Source of the DNA: Bacteroidales bacterium UBA1197
GTDB taxonomy: Bacteria; Bacteroidota; Bacteroidia; Bacteroidales; UBA932
Direction of reading: 5' to 3'
NCBI GenBank assembly: GCA_002309995.1
Contig: DBYB01000023.1
Location: 515-13,033, forward strand
DNA length: 12,519 nt
Position 1 is the stretch's first letter; each line of letters opens with the position of its first letter. Positions 7,701 through 12,519 of this stretch are shown here, one piece after another. A model generated the notes under the pieces. The model was not told the origin of the DNA. It did not search any database and saw only the letters and a list, made by a program, of their open reading frames with translations. The position numbers and the translations under genes were made by a program.

Positions 7701-8176
7701 AGTGCAACGCCGTACATCGGGCAAGCAGAGCCGCAGAGAGCTGCCATGCTGTCGTAGCCGTCCTGCTTGATGCCGCGGGTGTCGCCAACATAGACGAAAC
7801 CTCCGTCCTTGCTGGTGGAAGCAGGGCTGACCCTGTCTTCGCGGTAAGGATAGATGGCATACCAGTTGTGGGAGCCGCTGCCCACAGACTGGGCGGTCTC
7901 CGACGCGAAAGTGCCGGTCTTGCTGCCCTCGCCCTGAGTAAGCGCGAACTTACCTGCTGCGGCATACTCGGAGCCGTTGGAATAATACACGGATAGGGCG
8001 TCATTCTCAGCCCAGAGGGTGGAAATACCGCTGTTGGTGGTCTTGGTGCCGTCGGTAGAGGCGGTTACCTCAAGGATGCGGCCTGGCATCAGTTCGGCCT
8101 GCTCCTTGGGCTGGCATCCGGTGAGGGCGACGATGGCTGCCATCATCAGCCCTGAGAGTACGGGAAATCTCTTCAT
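4781..8176 (-). CDS. Multidomain surface lipoprotein: fimbrillin-like, two BACON units, OB-fold-like, Big_2
   Basis: This 1131-residue protein starts with a lipoprotein signal: MKRFPVLSGLMM, a hydrophobic core, then the lipobox ALTGC with Cys21 as the lipidated residue. Residues about 35-308 look like a fimbrillin-family domain (LWAENDALSVYY at 54-65; MKQLASVIQFNVVNKTG at 171-187). Two tandem units follow (315-538 and 552-776). Each is a beta-sandwich-like segment opening with PTFVFNT, then a BACON-type domain beginning PIDPWLTV and ending VTVTQAAG or VTVKQATG. A GPGPGP linker (543-548) separates them. Residues about 786-897 resemble an OB-fold (YQLTGMITDI, GNFILEDATGSVLVYG). Residues about 903-982 form a Big_2 Ig-like domain (YSSSNTGVVTVDANGVIKGIAAGTATVTA is its core, 932-960). 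A C-terminal beta domain (about 988-1131) ends the protein without an obvious type IX sorting domain. No catalytic motif is seen. A role in surface display or adhesion is inferred from the architecture. Confidence 0.88.
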   Translation of the reverse strand: MKRFPVLSGLMMAAIVALTGCQPKEQAELMPGRILEVTASTDGTKTTNSGISTLWAENDALSVYYSNGSEYAAAGKFALTQGEGSKTGTFASETAQSVGSGSHNWYAIYPYREDRVSPASTSKDGGFVYVGDTRGIKQDGYDSMAALCGSACPMYGVALNVPEGSVPGFSMKQLASVIQFNVVNKTGAAVKITKVTLDESESGEAIVGSFYMDITGDAPVYNNSDAQYISNVASTSVSNAAELAADAAAQVYVVVKPYVHDASKAFKVVVEGEVNGKHGVAEVALHPTADKCTFAAGKIKKVTVNVEAFVVDPDPTFVFNTSEGITALGLAVPDSETKETSMDGVTITSSDGIKLSFAKGGANNAPRVWNSSDVLDLRFYNKNILTFTAPSGKSIVSITFAGKNAKKEATSNPEGYASGEWTGKSSMVILTPGDTFNVNTITILTADGEVPIDPWLTVNPESLNLKAAAGTSSFTVSSDNDAWTVSTAATWFTVEKDGASVKVTAQANEAEQERSASFEVKHATNASLTATVTVTQAAGEAPGPGPGPDEQPTFVFNTAEGVTALGLTVPDAETKETSLDGVTITSSDGIKLSFTKGGANDAPRIWNKNNVLDLRFYNTNTLTFNAPAGKSIASIAFAGSQAKKNAESNPEGYASGSWTGKCSTVIITPSETFYVNTITVTLEDGEVPIDPWLTVSTESVNFEKAASEATVTVSTDNANWTVDDSETASWLDVNKEGSAIKLACGANDGEERTTTFAVKHATDASKVCTVTVKQATGNVNTTVIPATIAEFLAAGVVESVSSAQKYQLTGMITDIQQTTYGNFILEDATGSVLVYGLTATEQGIKVSGNSFAGINDKSFASLGLKEGDTVTIIGYHIIYNSTTHEVIGAYYVSHQAGDALTQLDFRSSASVLVGESKDIHATATPAEAVITYSSSNTGVVTVDANGVIKGIAAGTATVTASVAAVAGSYTAAEKTCTITVTSQAAQSVTDVLNAELIGVTGNSYSDWTGKSSNSNAVYAGQSAADKNSIQLRSKNNNSGVVTTASGGKVKKIVVTWHGDTAGGRKLNVYCSNSAYTAATDLYDSSKQGTLVGSIVKGTSTELEISGDYTFIGFRSDNSAMYLSEVQITWEP
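5849..6523 (-). repeat. Tandem repeat unit 2 inside the lipoprotein gene
   Basis: This encodes residues 552-776 and is the second copy of the beta-sandwich plus BACON unit. The BACON half is clearly more diverged from copy 1 than the beta-sandwich half (roughly half identical by eye), and has the insertion DDSETASW where copy 1 has STAATW. A Gly-Pro linker lies between the copies. Confidence 0.88.
6563..7234 (-). repeat. Tandem repeat unit 1 inside the lipoprotein gene
   Basis: This encodes residues 315-538: a beta-sandwich-like segment (to about 448), then a BACON-type domain. It is the first of two copies offset by 237 codons (711 bp). The beta-sandwich half is about three-quarters identical to copy 2 by eye, including GVTITSSDGIKLSF, VLDLRFYN and SNPEGYASG. 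Confidence 0.88.
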
Positions 8177-8178
8177 AA

Positions 8179-8328
8179 CTAGAATTCCTGCTCGTCAACG
8201 ACCCAGTCCTCAGTAGTACCGCTTTCGCAGATCATGACGTTCTCGAGGAGTTCAGAAACGTCGGATGCGGGAGCCAGATAGGCCCTTCTTGCATTGGTTT
8301 TGGAAACAATCATATCTGTATAAAACAT
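8179..8328 (-). CDS. Small 49-residue peptide, first gene of the lipoprotein operon
   Basis: This short frame starts at ATG 8328 and ends with TAG at 8179-8181, two bases before the lipoprotein ATG. A second in-frame ATG at 8313 would give 44 residues starting MIVSKTNARRAYLAPAS. The peptide has a basic N-terminal part (SKTNARRAYLAP), a hydrophobic middle (VSELLENVMI), one Cys in ICESG, and an acidic tail (EDWVVDEQEF). There is no signal peptide or membrane segment. The layout resembles short unnamed Bacteroidales peptides of the type K/R-x-Y-x-x-P...L...C-x-SG, which I recall near surface lipoprotein genes. The strong promoter upstream, tight spacing and lack of a rival frame support translation. 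The function is unknown; it could be a coupled leader, a regulator or a secreted peptide. Confidence 0.72.
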   Translation of the reverse strand: MFYTDMIVSKTNARRAYLAPASDVSELLENVMICESGTTEDWVVDEQEF

Positions 8329-8345
8329 AATGTTCGGTTATCCTG

Positions 8346-8377
8346 CAAAATTACGTATTATATTCGTAGGAGCCAAA
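8346..8377 (-). promoter_or_regulatory. Promoter of the peptide-lipoprotein-TMEM43 operon
   Basis: On the minus strand this reads TTTG (8377-8374), 20 bases, then TAATTTTG (8353-8346). Both boxes match the Bacteroidota consensus (TTTG, TAnnTTTG) at ideal spacing. The start site should fall near 8340, leaving about 12 bases before ATG 8328 or about 27 before ATG 8313. No operator repeat is obvious. Confidence 0.8.
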
Positions 8378-8394
8378 AAGAATACCTATATTTG
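8363..8394 (+). promoter_or_regulatory. Promoter of the BaiN/HI0933-type flavoprotein gene
   Basis: TATATTTG at 8387-8394 matches TAnnTTTG exactly. TTCG at 8363-8366 is a one-mismatch -33 box at 20-base spacing. The start site should be near 8398, giving a leader of about 15 bases before ATG 8413. The element overlaps the divergent operon promoter (8346-8377), so the two may interfere. Confidence 0.65.
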
Positions 8395-8412
8395 TAAACA
8401 GGTTTTCAACAA

Positions 8413-9816
8413 ATGAAGTACGACATCATCGTCATCGGAGGGGGTGCAGCAGGGCTCACGGCAGCCTGGTCCGCAGCCCGCGAGGCAGCCGCAAGAGGCT
8501 TTGCGGCAAGGGTTTGCGTCCTGGAAAAGATGCCCCGTCCCGGGCGCAAGATAATGATAACCGGCAAGGGCCGCTGCAACTTCACCAACATAAAAGACTG
8601 GAACGCTTTTTCCGCCCACATCCGCTCGGGCGCCCAGTTCGTCCGCCCTGCCTGGCGCGGTTTCCCGCCGGAGAAGGTGGCGGAGTTCTTCGAGGCCTCG
8701 GGAATGGAGACTGTAGTGGAAAGGGGCGACCGGGCCTTCCCCGAATCGCACCGCTCCGCCGATGTCGTTGACGCCCTCGTACGCGAATGCCTCGGTGCAG
8801 GTGCATCAATCCTAACCGACTCCGAAGTAAAAAGCATTGAAAAACTGTCCGACGGATCATTCTCCGTCAGCCTCGCCGACGGCAGCACACATAAGTGCAA
8901 CTCCCTGATAATCGCTACCGGAGGCCTCAGCTACCCCGGCACCGGCAGCACCGGCGACGGCTTCGCCTGGGCCCGCAGCCTCGGGCACACCGTCACCCCG
9001 CTCTTCCCCTCGCTCACCGCACTCGTACCCCGAGGCTACAAGACCGACGCGCCCGCAGGAGAACTCCCGCACCACATCTCCCGCGAGGCTCCCCTCTCGG
9101 AGCTTGGAACCAAACTCTGCGGCATCTCCCTGAAGAACATCGGCGCCAGGCTGCTCATCCAGGGCACCGAGGCCGCTTCCGAATTCGGCGACATAGATTT
9201 CACCGACGGCGGACTGGAGGGCCCGCTGGGCTTCCAGATGAGCCGCAAGGCGGTCAAAGCAATGATAAACGGCTCAAAAGTCGCCGTAGAACTAGACCTC
9301 AAGCCCGGAGTGAGCCTCACCGACGTCACCACGCGCGTGAAGGAATTGTGGGAAGAGATCGCCCGCGACCCGCGCAGCGCCCGCATCCGCGAGAAGGAGC
9401 GCTGCCGCATCCTGCTCGGCAAACTGATGCCGTGGGACCTGATTCCCGCCTTCACCGCCGCGCACCCGGAAATCATCACCCTGGAGCGCCGCGGCCGCGC
9501 CGACACCAAGGTGTGGGTAAATCTGGTCAGCATAGCCAAGGCGCTGAAAGCCTGGGACTTAGATATAGAAGGATTCGTAGGCTGGGAGCGCGCGGTAATC
9601 ACCGCCGGCGGCGTGAGCCTCGACGAAATCACCCCCAAGACGCTCGAATCGCGCCTGGTACCGGGATTATACTTCTGCGGAGAAGCCCTCGACATCGACG
9701 CCGACACCGGCGGCTACAACCTACAGCTGGCATTCTGCACCGGTGCTCTTGCCGGCCGCAGCGCCGCCTGCTACTCCCACTCTATGGTTGCCGGGGGTTT
9801 GGAGGAGATGTCGTAA
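8413..9816 (+). CDS. NAD(P)/FAD-dependent oxidoreductase, HI0933/YhiN (BaiN-like) family
   Basis: This 467-residue flavoprotein has all the marks of the HI0933 family. They are the dinucleotide fold GGGAAG (9-14), the family signature GRKIMITGKGRCNFTN (44-59), ATGG (168-171), YPGTGSTGDG (174-183), ITAGGVSLDEI (396-406) and the C-terminal FAD-binding GEALDIDADTGGYNLQL (423-439). Family members are cytoplasmic. One, BaiN, has been linked to bile-acid reduction in clostridia, but most have no proven substrate, so that role should not be carried over here. The ATG at 8413 is set by the nucleotide-binding strand (MKYDIIVIGGG). The last 15 codons run antisense over the 3' end of guaA; the tail after AGRSAA (CYSHSMVAGGLEEMS) is probably family-atypical. 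Confidence 0.92.
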   Translation: MKYDIIVIGGGAAGLTAAWSAAREAAARGFAARVCVLEKMPRPGRKIMITGKGRCNFTNIKDWNAFSAHIRSGAQFVRPAWRGFPPEKVAEFFEASGMETVVERGDRAFPESHRSADVVDALVRECLGAGASILTDSEVKSIEKLSDGSFSVSLADGSTHKCNSLIIATGGLSYPGTGSTGDGFAWARSLGHTVTPLFPSLTALVPRGYKTDAPAGELPHHISREAPLSELGTKLCGISLKNIGARLLIQGTEAASEFGDIDFTDGGLEGPLGFQMSRKAVKAMINGSKVAVELDLKPGVSLTDVTTRVKELWEEIARDPRSARIREKERCRILLGKLMPWDLIPAFTAAHPEIITLERRGRADTKVWVNLVSIAKALKAWDLDIEGFVGWERAVITAGGVSLDEITPKTLESRLVPGLYFCGEALDIDADTGGYNLQLAFCTGALAGRSAACYSHSMVAGGLEEMS

Positions 9817-11348
9817 AGCACGCGGTTGACGCCCCTTACGTTATTGATGATACGGTTCGACACGGCCGCCATAAAGTCGTACGGCAGAGGGAACCAGTCG
9901 GCCGTCATGCCGTCGGTCGATACCACCGCACGCAGGGCCACCGGATGCTCGTAGGTGCGCTCATCCCCCATCACCCCGATGCTCCTGATAGGCAGCAGCA
10001 CCACGCCGGCCTGCCAGATGGCGTCGTACAGGGTTCGCGCGGGGATGCCGGGTTCGGCCGCCGACTGCAGGTTCATACCGCTGCAATCGTATTCCCGGAG
10101 CGAACGGATGAAGATGTCGTCGGCCTCGCGAAGGATGGCCAGTTTGTCTTCCGACACCTCGCCGATGATGCGGATGGCCAGCGACGGGCCGGGGAAAGGA
10201 TGACGGTTGATGAGGTTCTCGCTGATGCCGAGGGCGCGCCCGACACGCCGGACCTCGTCCTTGAACAGCATACGCAGGGGCTCCACTATCTTCAGGCCCA
10301 GCGTCTCCGGGAGGCCGCCGACGTTATGGTGCGACTTAATCTTGGCCGCCGCGCCACCGACTCCGGCGGATTCTATCACGTCGGGATAAATCGTCCCCTG
10401 GGCGAGCCAGCGGGCACCTCCGACGCTGCGGGCGTACTTTTCGAAAGTCTCCACGAACACGCGGCCGATGGCCTTCCGCTTGGCTTCCGGGTCAGTCACC
10501 CCCTTCAGCGCGTCCAGAAAATCGCGGCCCGCATCAACTCCGATGACGTTCAGGCCCATATGGCGGTACGACTCCAGCACGTCGCGGAATTCGTTCTTGC
10601 GCAGGAGGCCGTTGTCCACAAAGATGCAGGTGAGCTGTGAGCCGATGGCCCTGTCGAGCAGGACGGCGGCCACGGTGGAATCGACTCCACCGCTGAGGCC
10701 CAGGATGACCTTGTCGTCCCCAATGGTCTGACGGAGGCTCGCGACGGTGCTGTCTACGAACGAGTCGGGGGTCCAGTCGCCGGTGCAGCCGCAGATTCCG
10801 TAGGCGAAGTTGCGCAGTATCGTGCCGCCCTCGGGGGTATGGTACACCTCCGGATGGAACTGCACCGCGTAGGCGTTCAGACCGGGTATCTGGTATGCGG
10901 CGTTGCGCACGTCTTCGGTGGATGCTATGGTAATGGCACCATCGGGGATTTGGGAGATGACGTCGCCATGCGACATCCATACCTGGGTTTCGGCAGAAAC
11001 GCCCTCCAGGAGGGGCGACGGGGCCACGGTGCGCAGGAAGGCGCGGCCGTACTCACGCGTTGCGGAGCGCTCCACCGAGCCTCCGAGGCTCCAGGCCAGA
11101 TACTGGGCTCCGTAGCAGATGCCGAGCACGGGAACCTTGCCCAGGAGGCCTTCCAGGGCCATTCGCGGGGCATTGTCGTCCCGTACCGAGCACGGGCTGC
11201 CGGAGATGATGACGCCCTTGATATCAGGTTCCGGCGCCGGCACCGAAGAGAACGGCACGATTTCGCAGAACACGTTCAGTTCCCTCAGCCTGCGGCCTAT
11301 CAGACGGGTCACCTGCGACCCGCAGTCCAGAATGACTATCTTCTGCAT
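9771..11348 (-). CDS. guaA: GMP synthase (glutamine-hydrolysing)
   Basis: This 525-residue enzyme converts XMP to GMP using ATP and glutamine, the last step of guanine nucleotide synthesis. The N-terminal class I glutamine amidotransferase holds the catalytic triad: Cys78 in GICYGAQ, His165 and Glu167 in QFHPE. The ATP pyrophosphatase domain begins with the P-loop SGGVDS (219-224) and continues with DNGLLR (245-250) and AQGTIYPDVIES (316-327). The C-terminal dimerisation domain has KSHHNVGGLP (338-347), RHPFPGPSLA (382-391) and the invariant end KPPATIEWE. Length equals that of the E. coli enzyme. The ATG at 11348 lies one base after the trkA stop, so the two genes form an operon. Its 3' end overlaps the convergent flavoprotein gene by 46 bp. 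No key residue is missing. Confidence 0.98.
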   Translation of the reverse strand: MQKIVILDCGSQVTRLIGRRLRELNVFCEIVPFSSVPAPEPDIKGVIISGSPCSVRDDNAPRMALEGLLGKVPVLGICYGAQYLAWSLGGSVERSATREYGRAFLRTVAPSPLLEGVSAETQVWMSHGDVISQIPDGAITIASTEDVRNAAYQIPGLNAYAVQFHPEVYHTPEGGTILRNFAYGICGCTGDWTPDSFVDSTVASLRQTIGDDKVILGLSGGVDSTVAAVLLDRAIGSQLTCIFVDNGLLRKNEFRDVLESYRHMGLNVIGVDAGRDFLDALKGVTDPEAKRKAIGRVFVETFEKYARSVGGARWLAQGTIYPDVIESAGVGGAAAKIKSHHNVGGLPETLGLKIVEPLRMLFKDEVRRVGRALGISENLINRHPFPGPSLAIRIIGEVSEDKLAILREADDIFIRSLREYDCSGMNLQSAAEPGIPARTLYDAIWQAGVVLLPIRSIGVMGDERTYEHPVALRAVVSTDGMTADWFPLPYDFMAAVSNRIINNVRGVNRVLYDISSKPPATIEWE

Positions 11349-11349
11349 C

Positions 11350-12519
11350 TCAACTCTTGAAGAACTTGTCTATTTGCTTGATAGTCTGCGGCAGGGCGAA
11401 GATTGCGACCCTGTCGTAGTCTTCTATGCGGGTGTCGCCGACGGCAATGAAGGAATCGCTTCCGCGCACTATGCCGGCGATGATGGCGTTCTCCGGGAAC
11501 CCGAGGTCCTTGATGGGCTTGCGGGTGATGGCGCTGCCCGGGGCCACCGTATATTCAATTATCTCCGCATTGCTCTCGGAGAGGTACTTCACGAAGCGGG
11601 CCTTGCCGGAAAGGGTGAACTTGAATATCCGCCCCGCGGTGATGAGTTTCTTGTTGATTACGGTGTCAACTCCCATCTCCTCGGCCAGGCGTATGTACTC
11701 TATATTCTCCACCTCGGCCACGGTCCTGGGCACGCCGAACTTCTTGGCCACCACGCAGGAGAGCACGTTGCTCTCGTCGCTCTCTGTAAGCGCCACGAAG
11801 GCGTCGTAGTCGCGTATGCCCTCCTCATAGAGGAAATCGGAATTGCTGCCGTCGCCGTTGGAAACCAGCACGTTGTCCGGCAGCCGCTCGGAGAGGGCGA
11901 TGCAGCGCTCCTTGTCCTTTTCTATTATTTTTACCACGTTCATCGTGGGAGCAAGTGCGCGGGCCACCATCTCGCCGAGAGGCGCGCCGCCAAGTATCAT
12001 CACGCTTTCTATGGCCTTGTCGGTCTTGCCGAAGTACTTGATGATGCTCTTCATACCCTCCCTCTTGGAAACCGTGAAAAGCACGTCGCCGAAAAGGAAC
12101 TTGGTGTCGAACTTGGGGACTATCGTCTTGTCGTCGCGTGAGATGGCGATGATGCGGAAGAGCGACGTCTCCTCGGGGGTCATCATCTGGATGAACTCTT
12201 CCAGCTTGAGATCCACCATAGGCGAATCCTCGTCTATCTTGAACACGGAAATCTGCAGTCTGCCGTGGGCGAAATCCATAGTGTCGGACGCAGAAACGTG
12301 CTTGAGGGAACTGACTATCTCGTCGGCGGCGCTCTTCTCGGGGTAGAACATCAGTTCGATACCCAACTCCTTGAACAACAGGCGGTTCTCGGCGTCGAGA
12401 TAGTCCTCGTCGTTGATGCGGGCTATCACCTTCTTGGCCCCGAGGCGCTTGGCCAGCAGGGCTCCCACGATGTTCACCTCCTGGGTCGTGAAGGGATACA
12501 CGGCGATGAACAGGTCGGC
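11350..12519 (-). CDS. trkA: Trk system potassium uptake protein TrkA, N-terminus beyond the window
   Basis: TrkA is the cytoplasmic NAD(H)/nucleotide-binding subunit that gates the TrkH/KtrB potassium channel. The window holds 389 residues, and about 60 N-terminal ones lie beyond the right edge. The fragment opens with ADLFIAV, the end of a first Rossmann strand, then LLAKRLGAKKVIARIN. A first RCK_C domain covers about 86-163 (SVFKIDEDSP). The second RCK_N starts near 171 with the glycine motif GGAPLGEM (177-184) and an acidic residue about 16 positions later (IIEKD). The second RCK_C fills about 305-385. A GTG at 12501 is in frame but sits inside the conserved Rossmann strand, so it is not a true start. 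The TGA at 11350-11352 is one base before guaA, showing a shared message; the promoter is out of view. Confidence 0.95.
   Translation of the reverse strand, partial: ADLFIAVYPFTTQEVNIVGALLAKRLGAKKVIARINDEDYLDAENRLLFKELGIELMFYPEKSAADEIVSSLKHVSASDTMDFAHGRLQISVFKIDEDSPMVDLKLEEFIQMMTPEETSLFRIIAISRDDKTIVPKFDTKFLFGDVLFTVSKREGMKSIIKYFGKTDKAIESVMILGGAPLGEMVARALAPTMNVVKIIEKDKERCIALSERLPDNVLVSNGDGSNSDFLYEEGIRDYDAFVALTESDESNVLSCVVAKKFGVPRTVAEVENIEYIRLAEEMGVDTVINKKLITAGRIFKFTLSGKARFVKYLSESNAEIIEYTVAPGSAITRKPIKDLGFPENAIIAGIVRGSDSFIAVGDTRIEDYDRVAIFALPQTIKQIDKFFKS

Noticed and set aside
8895..10640. Long plus-strand open frame (581 codons) across the flavoprotein and guaA
   Set aside because: It is out of frame with the flavoprotein gene and antisense to conserved guaA motifs. 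The product is rich in Arg, Pro and His and shows no domain.
11119..12141. Plus-strand open frame (340 codons) antisense to guaA and trkA
   Set aside because: It is antisense to two conserved genes and no family is recognisable.

Overview
The window reads as chromosome of a GC-rich member of the Bacteroidota, most likely order Bacteroidales (gut or rumen type). Four signs support this: promoters of the form TTTG-N20-TAnnTTTG, no consistent Shine-Dalgarno sequences, a tRNA gene without encoded CCA, and a fimbrillin-like lipoprotein carrying BACON and Big_2-type domains. Genus cannot be fixed from the sequence alone.

Layout. Bases 1-3327 are the edge of a surface-polysaccharide locus. On the plus strand are the tail of an unrecognised gene and a family-2 glycosyltransferase (GT2). 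Facing them on the minus strand is a two-gene unit: a Wzx-like flippase coupled by an ATGA overlap to a second GT2. The two GT2 genes converge with overlapping stop codons. At 3331-3361 a very compact divergent promoter region serves the flippase (leftward, almost leaderless) and tRNA-Gly(CCC) (rightward, 3370-3440). A bidirectional terminator follows at 3472-3504.

Bases 3521-8328 form a minus-strand operon driven by a clear promoter at 8346-8377. It encodes a 49-residue peptide, a 1131-residue multidomain surface lipoprotein, and a TMEM43-family membrane protein. The lipoprotein has a fimbrillin-like N-terminus, two tandem copies of a beta-sandwich plus BACON unit, an OB-fold-like region, a Big_2 domain and a C-terminal beta domain. 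This is the least explained part of the window.

Bases 8363-12519 hold housekeeping genes. A plus-strand HI0933/BaiN-type flavoprotein is transcribed divergently from the lipoprotein operon. It converges on a minus-strand trkA-guaA pair, overlapping the end of guaA by 46 bp. trkA runs off the right edge, so its N-terminus lies outside the window.

How the genes fit together: the flippase and glycosyltransferases probably build and export a surface glycan. The lipoprotein operon probably displays a surface protein. TrkA controls potassium uptake and GuaA makes GMP. No CRISPR array, transposase, phage gene or recognisable defence system was seen.
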